DNA of 64,000 bases, taken from assembly GCF_019903425.1 (NCBI RefSeq), contig NZ_JACHUZ010000013.1, forward strand, positions 1,990,361 through 2,054,360. Direction: 5' to 3'. This document shows positions 51,560 to 59,952 of the stretch, piece after piece (positions within the stretch are counted from its first letter, which is position 1; each line of letters begins with the position of its first letter). The notes beneath the pieces were generated by a model. That model made no database searches and was not told where the DNA came from. It was given only the letters and a program-made list of their open reading frames with translations. The position numbers were made by a program, and so were the translations under genes. This DNA comes from Vreelandella halophila (GTDB lineage: Bacteria > Pseudomonadota > Gammaproteobacteria > Pseudomonadales > Oleiphilaceae).

Positions 51560-52861
51560 ATGGGCGTACAGCGGCGGAAGATCTCCGTACAGGAACTTGA
51601 AATCGGTATGTTCGTTGCGGATCTTGATCGACCGTGGCATGAGACGCCTTTCCCCATCCAGGGGTTCTACATCCGCAACCAGAAGGAAGTGGATGAGCTG
51701 ACCCGGCACTGCCGCCATGTGCAGGTGGATGTGGCGGAAAAGCGCGAGAGTGCCGCCGCCGAGTCCACTGGTGCTGCCGCCCGTCGTGACGGGAATAACG
51801 GCAAGGTGATCAAACTGCCTGCCGTCAAGGTCCGCAACCCTCATCATTACGAGACTACACGCCCGCTGCGCAAGGAAGTGCGGGACGTTCAGCCGGTGCT
51901 GGACAACGTTGAGAAGGCGCTTGACCGGGTCGGTGAGGCGCTGGCCGAGGGCCGGAGCCGGATTGATGTGGATGAAGTCTCCGCCGTGGCCCGGACCATG
52001 GCCGAGAGCGTGGCCCGCAATCCTGATGCGCTGCTGTGGCTCAGCCGCGTCCAGAGCCGTGATGACTACACCTATCGCCATTCCCTGAACATCAGCATCT
52101 GGGCGCTTCTTCTGGGGCGCCAGTTGGGGCTGGACCCGGACGTGCTGCACAAGCTTTCCCTGGGCGCGCTGCTTTCCCACATCGGCAAGGCGCGTCTGCC
52201 CGAGAGCATGCAGGTGCCCGAAAATGAGCTGACGGGTGAGCAATGGCAGACTTACTGCCGCTACCCTGAGACGGGGGCTCGCATCGCGGCGGAATCCGAT
52301 CTGCCGCGCGTGGTTGTGAACGTGATCCGTTACCACAGGGAGCGCCATAACGGCACCGGTTTCCCGCAGCGGGTGAACGGTGAGCACATTCCCCTGTTGG
52401 CCAAGCTCGTGGGGCTGGTGGATTACTATGAATCACTGATCGAGCCCAGGGACAGGCGCAGCCAGCTTACGCCGGCTCAGGCGGTTTCCCGGCTTTTTGA
52501 GTGCCGTAACAGCCAGTTCCAGGAGGACCTGGTTGAGCAGTTCATCCAGGCGATTGGTGTCTACCCCACGGGCACCATCGTGGAGTTGGCTACGCGGGAG
52601 ATCGGGGTGGTGGTGTCACACACGCCGAAGCGCCGCCTGTGGCCCAGCGTGATGGTGCTGACCGATACCGACAAGAAACCCCTGGCACAGGGGCACATTG
52701 TGGATCTGGCCAAACAGAATGAGGAGGCGGCGGACGCCAACGCGCGCATCGTGGACTGCAAGCCCTTTGGTTACGGCGGGATTGATCCCTCGCAGTACGA
52801 GGTAACCGGGGCAGCGGCACGCCAGCGTTCCCGCTGGAGTCTCAAGGCCCTGTTCAGTTGA
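51560..52861 (+). CDS. HD-GYP-like protein with DUF3391 and degenerate metal motif
   Basis: 433 residues. N-terminal DUF3391 (ISVQELEIGMFVADLDRPW), a linker, and an HD-GYP-type domain: YTYRHSLNISIWALLLGR, ALLSHIGKARLPE, RYHRERHNGTGFPQRVNGEHIP. The canonical HD pair of LLHDIGK is replaced by SH and the HHExxDGxGYP motif by YHRERHNGTGFP. The family hydrolyses c-di-GMP with a metal centre; activity is doubtful here. AGGAG precedes the ATG. Confidence 0.85.
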   Translation: MGVQRRKISVQELEIGMFVADLDRPWHETPFPIQGFYIRNQKEVDELTRHCRHVQVDVAEKRESAAAESTGAAARRDGNNGKVIKLPAVKVRNPHHYETTRPLRKEVRDVQPVLDNVEKALDRVGEALAEGRSRIDVDEVSAVARTMAESVARNPDALLWLSRVQSRDDYTYRHSLNISIWALLLGRQLGLDPDVLHKLSLGALLSHIGKARLPESMQVPENELTGEQWQTYCRYPETGARIAAESDLPRVVVNVIRYHRERHNGTGFPQRVNGEHIPLLAKLVGLVDYYESLIEPRDRRSQLTPAQAVSRLFECRNSQFQEDLVEQFIQAIGVYPTGTIVELATREIGVVVSHTPKRRLWPSVMVLTDTDKKPLAQGHIVDLAKQNEEAADANARIVDCKPFGYGGIDPSQYEVTGAAARQRSRWSLKALFS

Positions 52862-54017
52862 CTTCCACCAGCAGGTTCTTGCGGAACCAGCGGTAGTTGT
52901 CGAACCCCGGGTAGTCCACCTTGAAGTTGACGACTATGGTTCCGCTTTCCGCGACCCTGCTGGTATTCCGGTAGAACTCCACCTTGCCTTCCTGGCGATC
53001 AATGCTGTGGATCGCCCAGCCCGTGCCTTTTGCTTTCGCTTCCAGCCGTTTCAGTGAGTAGCCGGAGGAGCCGGTGCGCTTGATCGCTACCTTTCTGATA
53101 CTGCCGTCTGAAGGACCAATGGTCAGGGTGCCGGGCTCCAGGTAGAAGGCAGTCGCCAGGTCGTTCCTGAAATCCAGGGTATCCTGTTCGAGAAACTCAA
53201 TGGCATTGCCGGCGGATGCCCCCTCGAGGGTGCGGCGGGCATTGAGGATACTGGATCGCTCATCCGAAAGTTCTTCCTCGCGATCGCCGGTTGCACTGTC
53301 GATCTCGGATTCGGTGGGCGGGTCCTTACAGAGATCATCCCCCTCGGGTGCAAAGCAGATGCTGTCCAGGAGGCGGTTTGCAGGTGACGGGTCGATCAGG
53401 TCACCTGTGTCGTCCTCCCGGTTGTCCTCCGAGATGTTCTCCGGCTTTGAGAACGCCTCTATGGGGACACTGAAATCAATGCGGGGGTTGCTGTCATCCG
53501 CCAGATAGCTGTTGAGCTGGTCGATGGTGCGTTGCTTGATTTCGAGGGTTTCCTCGGAGGATCCGGGATTGTCCTTTTCAGCCAGCGCGGAGAGCAGGCG
53601 CGTGATGTTGATGGCGATCGCGTTGTTCTCTGCCAGATCTACCTCGACGCTGCGGTGGGTTTCGAGGTTTTCGTCATCGGTGCTGCCACTGTGCAGCTGC
53701 CTTCGGGCTTCCGCCGTGAAATCGATGGGCGTGAGGAAGGGCGCGGCGGGTACGTTTTCGGCCAAGACGAGGTTGCCCACCCGGAAGGTCAGCGTTTCGC
53801 CGGGATGGTAACGGAATTCGCCGTCCCCATCGGTGGTCCCGGACTGGCTGCGCGTTCCATAATGGATGTTCTCAACGCCCTGGGTGAACAGGGTGCCCGT
53901 GCGCAGATCACCGTCCCCGTTGCCGTCACTGCCGCTGCAGCCGGCAAGTGCCAGCAGGCACGGTGTGAGCATAGCGGTTAACATCCGTACTGCGTGTCGC
54001 GGGGTCTCGGGGGTCAT
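52854..54017 (-). CDS. Large lipoprotein, unknown
   Basis: 387 residues. Signal with lipobox LALAGC followed by a Ser/Gly/Asp linker. Then a beta segment (VENIHYGTRSQSGTTDGDGE, a carboxypeptidase-regulatory-like pattern that recurs in lipoproteins) and an acidic helical middle rich in Glu and Asp. The C-terminus (LEAKAKGTGWAIHSIDRQEG) looks like a beta domain. Start at MTPETPRHAV; MLTAM is possible. Convergent with the HD-GYP gene, overlapping its end by 8 bases. Confidence 0.7.
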   Translation of the reverse strand: MTPETPRHAVRMLTAMLTPCLLALAGCSGSDGNGDGDLRTGTLFTQGVENIHYGTRSQSGTTDGDGEFRYHPGETLTFRVGNLVLAENVPAAPFLTPIDFTAEARRQLHSGSTDDENLETHRSVEVDLAENNAIAINITRLLSALAEKDNPGSSEETLEIKQRTIDQLNSYLADDSNPRIDFSVPIEAFSKPENISEDNREDDTGDLIDPSPANRLLDSICFAPEGDDLCKDPPTESEIDSATGDREEELSDERSSILNARRTLEGASAGNAIEFLEQDTLDFRNDLATAFYLEPGTLTIGPSDGSIRKVAIKRTGSSGYSLKRLEAKAKGTGWAIHSIDRQEGKVEFYRNTSRVAESGTIVVNFKVDYPGFDNYRWFRKNLLVEVN

Positions 54018-54168
54018 TGCTCGTCCATAGGCCCTGAACTGTTGCGTCCCGGCATTGTAGGAAGCCGCAGTCGCTTCTGATCTGACACAGGTCGCAGATT
54101 GGGCAACGCCCTTGCATCGGGGCGCATGATCCCCATAATCAGCCACGTTGATTCGATAAGAGATCTCT

Positions 54169-55113
54169 ATGGATTACGCACTGGATATTCGCGGACTGCG
54201 CAAGACCTTTCCCGGTGGCCTTGAGGCTCTGAAGGGAATTGATCTGCAGGTTGAGGCCGGTGATTTTTTTGCCCTTCTGGGGCCGAACGGGGCCGGCAAA
54301 TCCACCACTCTTGGGGTGCTTGCCTCACTGGTGCGCAAGACGGCCGGGCAGGTGCGGGTGTTCGACGCGGATCTGGATACCGATCCCGCCCGTCTCAAGA
54401 CCTGGCTCGGCTTCGTGCCCCAGGAGTTCAATTTCAACCAGTTCGAGAAGGTGGGTGACATCGTGCGCACCCAGGCCGGTTATTACGGCATGGCGCCGGC
54501 GCGGGCGGCACTCAATGCCGAGCGTTACCTGCGCGAACTGGGGCTCTGGGACAAGCGCAATTCACCGGCGAGAATGCTGTCGGGGGGCATGAAGCGCCGG
54601 CTGCTCATTGCGAGGGCGCTGGTGCATGAGCCCCGGGTCCTGATCCTGGACGAGCCCACGGCGGGTGTGGACATTGAGCTGCGGCGCTCCATGTGGGGCT
54701 TTCTGGAGCGCATTAACCGCGAGGGGGTGACCATCATCCTGACCACCCACTACCTGGAGGAAGCGGAGGCCTTGTGCCGCAACATTGCCATCATTGACGG
54801 CGGTCGCATCCTCCAGAATTGCTCCAAGCAGGAGTTGCTGCAGCAGTTGAGCATGGAGCATTTCATCTTCGACATCCGTAACGACCCCGGCACGGTGCCG
54901 CAGCTTGAGGGCTATCACTGCTTTCGCAATGACGAGGGCGCACTGGTCGTTGAGGTTGAAAAAGAGGATGGGCTGAACGATGTCTTCCGCCAGCTCGGCG
55001 AGCAGGGCTGGGAGGTGACCAGCATGCGCAACCGCTCCAACCGGCTGGAGGAGCTGTTCATGAGCCTGGTGGGGCGTTCGCTGCCGGAATCCGAAGAGGA
55101 GGAGAGCGCATGA
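54169..55113 (+). CDS. ABC-2 type exporter ATPase (YadG-like)
   Basis: 314 residues. Walker A GPNGAGKSTTLGVLASL, signature LSGGMKRRLLIARAL, Walker B VLILDEPTAGVDIEL and H-loop TTHYLEEAEAL are all complete. The C-terminal ~90 residues form the extension common in this group. Pairs with the ABC-2 permease directly downstream (4-base overlap). The exported substrate is unknown. Confidence 0.92.
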   Translation: MDYALDIRGLRKTFPGGLEALKGIDLQVEAGDFFALLGPNGAGKSTTLGVLASLVRKTAGQVRVFDADLDTDPARLKTWLGFVPQEFNFNQFEKVGDIVRTQAGYYGMAPARAALNAERYLRELGLWDKRNSPARMLSGGMKRRLLIARALVHEPRVLILDEPTAGVDIELRRSMWGFLERINREGVTIILTTHYLEEAEALCRNIAIIDGGRILQNCSKQELLQQLSMEHFIFDIRNDPGTVPQLEGYHCFRNDEGALVVEVEKEDGLNDVFRQLGEQGWEVTSMRNRSNRLEELFMSLVGRSLPESEEEESA

Positions 55114-55883
55114 CGCCGTACCAGATCTGGATCGCTTTCATGACCATTGTCGTGCGCGAGATCAGGCGCTTTACGCGCATCTGGCCGCAGACGCTGCTGC
55201 CACCGGCGGTGACCATGACGCTGTACTTCGTGATCTTCGGCAACCTGATCGGCAGTCGCATCGGCCCCATGGAGGGTTACGACTACATGGAGTTCATTGT
55301 GCCGGGACTGATCATGATGTCGGTGATCACCAGTTCCTACGCGAACGTGGTGTCCTCGTTCTTCAGCATGAAATTCCAGCGCAGCATCGAGGAGCTGTTG
55401 GTCTCACCCACGCCCAACTGGGTGATCCTGACCGGTTACCTGGCCGGTGGCATGGCGCGGGGGCTGATCGTTGGCTTTGTTGTCATGCTGGTGTCACTGG
55501 CGTTCACTACGCTGGAGTTCCATAGTCCGGTGCTGGTGGTGTCCACGGCGCTGCTCACGTCCTTGGTGTTCTCTCTGGGCGGATTCATCAACGCCATGTT
55601 CGCCACCAAGTTCGATGACATCTCCATCGTACCGACCTTTGTACTGACGCCACTGACCTACCTCGGGGGCGTATTCTATTCCATCAACCTTTTGGATCCG
55701 CTCTGGCAGACGCTCTCCATGGCCAACCCGATTCTCTATATGGTGAATGCCTTCCGTTATGGCGTCCTGGGCGCTTCCGATGTGGGGCCGGTCTGGGCGA
55801 TCACCATGCTGGTGGTGTTCGCGGTGGTGCTGTTCACGGTGAGCCTGCGACTGCTTAACCGGGGCAAGGGCATTCGAAGCTGA
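55110..55883 (+). CDS. ABC-2 type exporter permease (YadH-like)
   Basis: 257 residues, six membrane segments, ending in a short basic tail. VREIRRFTRIWPQTLLPPAV and PGLIMMSVITSSYANVVSSF are typical of YadH-like ABC-2 permeases. Overlaps the ATPase by 4 bases, and queF follows after 9 bp, so the three may share a transcript, though QueF has no link to export. Confidence 0.9.
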   Translation: MTPYQIWIAFMTIVVREIRRFTRIWPQTLLPPAVTMTLYFVIFGNLIGSRIGPMEGYDYMEFIVPGLIMMSVITSSYANVVSSFFSMKFQRSIEELLVSPTPNWVILTGYLAGGMARGLIVGFVVMLVSLAFTTLEFHSPVLVVSTALLTSLVFSLGGFINAMFATKFDDISIVPTFVLTPLTYLGGVFYSINLLDPLWQTLSMANPILYMVNAFRYGVLGASDVGPVWAITMLVVFAVVLFTVSLRLLNRGKGIRS

Positions 55884-55892
55884 GGAGAAAAC

Positions 55893-56711
55893 ATGCAACT
55901 GGATGATGCACCGCTGGGCCGGACCAGCGCTTACCCAGAGCACTACGATCCGGGGGTTCTGTATCCCGTGGCCCGGGCGCAGGCACGCCAGTCACTGGGC
56001 CTGGCCGACGGCTGGCCCTGGCACGGCGAGGACCGCTGGCAGGCCTGGGAGCTGAGCTGGCTGCGCCCGGACGGTGTGCCCCGGGTGGCGACCGCCGAGT
56101 TCCGGGTGCCCGCGGATTCGCCCAACCTGATCGAATCCAAGTCGCTCAAGCTCTATCTCAATTCCTTCAACAGCACAGTGTTCGAGGCCGTGGAATCGGT
56201 GCGCGCCACCATGGAGCGGGATTTGTCTGAAGCGGTTGGCGCGGCGGTTTCCGTGGTTCTCGGAGATGTGGACGCAGATGCCGGTTTGGTGGCTCGGCCG
56301 GAAGGCGCGCATCTGATTGATGACTCGGAAGGCGTGATCATGCCCGATGATGGTCCTCTGGGATCACTGCGTTCGCTTGAGGGGGATGTGGTTACGGAGA
56401 CACTGTGTTCCCACCTTCTGCGCAGCCTCTGCCCGGTGACGGGCCAGCCGGACTGGGCCACGCTGGTGGTCCACTATACCGGTGCCCGCATACGGCCGGA
56501 GGCGCTGCTGGGCTATGTCCTGAGCTACCGTGAGGCACGGGACTTCCACGAGGCCTGTGTGGAGCGGATCTTCACGGACCTCAGGAGTACGCTGACCCCG
56601 GAGCGGCTGAGTGTGGGGGCTTTCTATACCCGCCGTGGCGGGATCGATATCAACCCCTGGCGCTCGACCCATCAGGGGGATGCCCCCGCGCCAAGGCTGC
56701 TGCGCCAGTAG
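55893..56711 (+). CDS. queF: NADPH-dependent 7-cyano-7-deazaguanine reductase, long type
   Basis: 272 residues, so the type II (two-domain) form. Substrate motif ESKSLKLYLNSFN and the catalytic cysteine in LRSLCPVTGQPDW are present, with GARIRPEALLGYVLSYREARDFHE at the C-terminal half. It reduces preQ0 to preQ1 in queuosine synthesis. GAGGAG precedes the ATG. Confidence 0.94.
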   Translation: MQLDDAPLGRTSAYPEHYDPGVLYPVARAQARQSLGLADGWPWHGEDRWQAWELSWLRPDGVPRVATAEFRVPADSPNLIESKSLKLYLNSFNSTVFEAVESVRATMERDLSEAVGAAVSVVLGDVDADAGLVARPEGAHLIDDSEGVIMPDDGPLGSLRSLEGDVVTETLCSHLLRSLCPVTGQPDWATLVVHYTGARIRPEALLGYVLSYREARDFHEACVERIFTDLRSTLTPERLSVGAFYTRRGGIDINPWRSTHQGDAPAPRLLRQ

Positions 56712-56714
56712 CCG

Positions 56715-58118
56715 CTACTCGTCCCGCAGGCGCTTGGCCGCCCGGTCCAGCGCCTGGATGATGTGCTCGCGCTCACGCTCGTCGACCTTCTCGGAATCCA
56801 GGTACATCGCGAACCCGTCGCCCTCATGCTCCAGGAAGCTGCGCTGGTCTCCCACGTCCTGGCGCAAGTCGATCACCTGGTAGATGGGCACCGGCCGGGC
56901 GAAGCCCTTTACCGTGATCTCGCCCTTATCCCGGCACAGGATGTGGTCCTTGATGAGTGAGAAGGTCTCGTAGGAGACCAGGATCTCGCCCGGATCCGCC
57001 AGTTCCTCCAGGCGGCTGGCCAGGTTCACTTCCTTGCCGATGATGGTGTAGTCCATGCGGTTGTCCGCGCCGAAGTTGCCCACGGTACAGAATCCGGTGC
57101 TGATGCCCATGCGGATCTCCAGGGGCGTGCGGATGCCCTGGCTTTTCCACTTCTGGCGCAGCACCGTCATGTGCTTGCGCATCTCGATGGCCATGGATAC
57201 GCAGGCCTGTGTGTCCTTCCTGGCGCCCTGGCTGGTGGGATCGCCGAAGAAGATCATAATGCTGTCGCCCACGAACTTGTCGATGGTGCCGCCGTATTTC
57301 AGCGCGATCTGGGACATCTCGGTGAAGTAGGTGTTGAGCAGTTCCGTCAGTCCCTCTGGCTCCATCTCCTCGGAAAGCTCCGTGAAGCCCTGGATATCGG
57401 AGAAGAAGACCGCCAGCTTCTTGCGCTGGGTCTCCAGCCGTACGTCCCGTTCACCGGTGAAGATGGACTGCCACACCTGTGGCGAGAGGTACTTGGCCAG
57501 CTTGTGGGAGAGGGCGATGGACTGTTCCCGCTGGTACTGGATCTGGGACTTGGCCGCCACCAGTGCGCGCGCCTGGAGATAGGTATAGAAGGCCATGACG
57601 CACACATAGAGGGTGGTCACCACGCCGCTCATCACGGTGAGGGTGGGCGGCGCCCAGGGCTCGAAGCTGACACCGGCAACCGGCAGTGACGTGAGCACCC
57701 CTATCGCCAGTGCGGCCATGTTCAGCGCCCACGCCCTCAGCCCTCCGACAATGATGCCGCTGAAGCTGATCATCAGCAGCAGCATCAGCGAGGGAATGAC
57801 ACTGAACTCAATAAAAACCGTCAGCGAGCCAATCAGGAAGCCGTCGAGCAGCAGAATGCGCTCGCGGATCTGTGGTGTGCGTCTGGGGAAGATCGCCCGG
57901 GAGATGAAGTAGAGAACGTGCGGCCAGATCAGCGCCAGCGGCACGAACCAGATCAGGTAGTCATGGAAGTGGTTGAGAAACACCCCTGTAGCGAGAATCG
58001 CAGCCCCGGCCATATAGCCGAGCACCCGCGCATGGTAATCCGGCATGGGCGGAATGGCGCTCGGTTTCTGCTTGGGGTCCATGGCCGTGAGGCTCGAAGG
58101 CATGAGGGGTACGTTCAT
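56715..58118 (-). CDS. Membrane class III adenylate/guanylate cyclase
   Basis: About 467 residues. Six hydrophobic segments occupy residues ~25-180 (MASE2-like), a short coiled stretch follows, then the cyclase catalytic domain: FFSDIQGFTELSEEM (metal Asp), YGGTIDKFVGDSIMIFFG (second Asp) and NFGADNRMDYTIIGKEVNLA. Makes cyclic AMP, or possibly cGMP, from the nucleotide triphosphate. Start at MNVPLMPSS; a longer frame is open but unlike the family. Confidence 0.88.
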   Translation of the reverse strand: MNVPLMPSSLTAMDPKQKPSAIPPMPDYHARVLGYMAGAAILATGVFLNHFHDYLIWFVPLALIWPHVLYFISRAIFPRRTPQIRERILLLDGFLIGSLTVFIEFSVIPSLMLLLMISFSGIIVGGLRAWALNMAALAIGVLTSLPVAGVSFEPWAPPTLTVMSGVVTTLYVCVMAFYTYLQARALVAAKSQIQYQREQSIALSHKLAKYLSPQVWQSIFTGERDVRLETQRKKLAVFFSDIQGFTELSEEMEPEGLTELLNTYFTEMSQIALKYGGTIDKFVGDSIMIFFGDPTSQGARKDTQACVSMAIEMRKHMTVLRQKWKSQGIRTPLEIRMGISTGFCTVGNFGADNRMDYTIIGKEVNLASRLEELADPGEILVSYETFSLIKDHILCRDKGEITVKGFARPVPIYQVIDLRQDVGDQRSFLEHEGDGFAMYLDSEKVDEREREHIIQALDRAAKRLRDE

Positions 58119-58287
58119 CATTGTCCAACGATCGCATCCATGTTGTGGGAACGTTACCAGCAAACTTCCGGGCTCACAATTGACCCCGAAGACAACGGTT
58201 TCCGGCACTGGCACAGGTTTGCCGCTCTTGCACCCGTATTTTTGCCATGGCGGCGTTAATGCCTGAATACAAAGGAGTGTAGCACCT

Positions 58288-58304
58288 TGGCACCGCTATT
58301 GCTT
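58288..58304 (+). promoter_or_regulatory. Sigma-54 promoter before flgB
   Basis: TGGCACCGCTATTGCTT matches TGGCAC-N5-TTGCW exactly, with correct spacing. It lies 43 bp before the flgB ATG. RpoN drives class II rod/hook genes in pseudomonads and Vibrio through FleQ/FleR; that regulation is inferred. Confidence 0.75.
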
Positions 58305-58346
58305 AATACCGGCAAAGCCCGATTACCCGGCAAAAAGGGGCCAGTC

Positions 58347-58751
58347 ATGACCACGATCAGCTTTGACAACGCACTCGGCATTCACGATGACGCACTGCGG
58401 CTACGCTCCCAGCGTTCCGAAGTGCTCGCCAACAACCTCGCCAATGCCGATACGCCCGGTTACAAGGCGCGTGACATCGATTTCCAGGCCGCCCTTCAGC
58501 AGGCTCAGGGCCAGCAGGAAGGTATGGCGATGACTGCCTCGGATTCGGGCCATATGACGGGCGAGGGTACCGGTGGCGGCAATCCGGATCTGATGTACCG
58601 CAACCCGATCCAGCCGTCCATTGATGGCAATACTGTGGACACGCAGACGGAGATGTCCAAGTACATGCGCAACTCCATGGAGTTCCAGGCCAGTTTCCAG
58701 TTCCTGAACAGCAGTGTTAAGGGACTCAAAAACGCAATCTCGGGGCAGTAA
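58347..58751 (+). CDS. flgB: Flagellar basal-body rod protein FlgB
   Basis: 134 residues. N-terminal ALRLRSQRSEVLANNLANADTPGYKARDIDF matches in separate blocks the rod-protein signature (VLANNLANADTPGYKA), and the C-terminus FQASFQFLNSSVKGLKNAI forms the coiled-coil partner helix. Proximal rod component in the periplasm. The ATG chosen gives the usual length; the longer frame is noncoding. First gene of the flgBCDEFGH operon. Confidence 0.94.
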   Translation: MTTISFDNALGIHDDALRLRSQRSEVLANNLANADTPGYKARDIDFQAALQQAQGQQEGMAMTASDSGHMTGEGTGGGNPDLMYRNPIQPSIDGNTVDTQTEMSKYMRNSMEFQASFQFLNSSVKGLKNAISGQ

Positions 58752-58754
58752 ACC

Positions 58755-59213
58755 ATGTCACTCAATCAGGTTTTTGATATCGCGGGTTCAGCCATGTCGG
58801 CCCAGTCCATCCGGCTGAACACCACCTCCAGCAACCTGGCGAATGCCGAGACCGCCAGCTCCAGTACGGACGAGGTCTATCGGGCACGCAAGCCCATTTT
58901 CTCTGCCATTCAGGCGGACATGATGGGCCAGGGAGGTGGCGTTCAGGATGCAGGCTTCTCGCGCAACGAGCTGGAATCAGCCGGTGTGAAGGTGGATGCC
59001 ATCGTGGAAAGCGATGTGGAACTGGAGCAGCGTTATCAGCCGGATCATCCCAAGGCGGATGATAACGGCTATGTGTATTACCCGAACGTCAACGTGGTAG
59101 AGGAGATGGCGGACATGATGTCCGCGTCGCGCTCCTTCCAGACCAATGTTGAGGTGATGAACACGGCCAAGAGCATGATGCAGCGCGTCATGACGCTGGG
59201 TCAGGGCCAGTAA
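58755..59213 (+). CDS. flgC: Flagellar basal-body rod protein FlgC
   Basis: 152 residues. SAQSIRLNTTSSNLANAETA at the N-terminus and YPNVNVVEEMADMMSASRSF near the C-terminus are characteristic. Rod component exported by the flagellar type III apparatus. Starts 3 bp after flgB. Confidence 0.94.
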   Translation: MSLNQVFDIAGSAMSAQSIRLNTTSSNLANAETASSSTDEVYRARKPIFSAIQADMMGQGGGVQDAGFSRNELESAGVKVDAIVESDVELEQRYQPDHPKADDNGYVYYPNVNVVEEMADMMSASRSFQTNVEVMNTAKSMMQRVMTLGQGQ

Positions 59214-59234
59214 GCGGGAACGGGGGTAGCGACG

Positions 59235-59927
59235 ATGGACGGCGTTAACAGCTCAACGAATTCGGCTTCGGACATCCTCAAGGAGTACCGGAACCAGAAT
59301 CAGGGTGACAAGGGCGAGGGCGGCAAGAAGGCTGCTGACATGGGCCGCAATGAGTTCATGGATCTCATGATGGCCCAGATGCAGAACCAGAACCCACTGG
59401 ACCCGCAGAAGAACGAGGATTTTGTGGCCCAGCTGGCCCAGTTCTCCTCCCTGGAGGAGATGCAGAGCCTGAACAACTCGGTGGAGGACGCCATGGGCCA
59501 GTTCCGCTCCACCCAGGCGTTGCAGGCCTCCGCCATGGTGGGGCAGCAGGTGCAGGTGGAGGGCAATATCGCCAATCTTGGCCCTGAGGGCGAGGTGAAA
59601 GGGGCGGTGGACGTGCCCAATGCCACCTCGAACCTGCGGGTCAATGTGTACAACCCTTCCGGGGAGCTGGTGCGCCAGATGGACATGGGCCAGCAGGGCA
59701 GCGGCACGGTGGATTTCAGCTGGGACGGTGAGAACGGCAACGGCGACCTGATGGAGCCCGGCGATTACCGGATCCAGGCGGAAGCCCAGTACGACGGCGA
59801 AACCCAGGAGCTGGCCACCCGGCTCAACGCGAACGTGGACAGCGTCAACCTTGAGAATGGGGGCGTGACGCTGAATCTGGCAGGGCGCGGCTCGGTGCCG
59901 CTTGACCAGGTCAAACAGATCAACTGA
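59235..59927 (+). CDS. flgD: Hook assembly scaffold FlgD
   Basis: 230 residues. FMDLMMAQMQNQNPLDPQKN near residue 47 and FVAQLAQFSSLEEMQSLN are the FlgD N-terminal signature; the C-terminal Ig-like part has GTVDFSWDGENGNGDLMEPG. Caps the growing hook and is discarded after completion. Between flgC and flgE as in most proteobacteria. Confidence 0.94.
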   Translation: MDGVNSSTNSASDILKEYRNQNQGDKGEGGKKAADMGRNEFMDLMMAQMQNQNPLDPQKNEDFVAQLAQFSSLEEMQSLNNSVEDAMGQFRSTQALQASAMVGQQVQVEGNIANLGPEGEVKGAVDVPNATSNLRVNVYNPSGELVRQMDMGQQGSGTVDFSWDGENGNGDLMEPGDYRIQAEAQYDGETQELATRLNANVDSVNLENGGVTLNLAGRGSVPLDQVKQIN

Positions 59928-59952
59928 TAACAAGTAGTGGGCGAGGTGTCAC

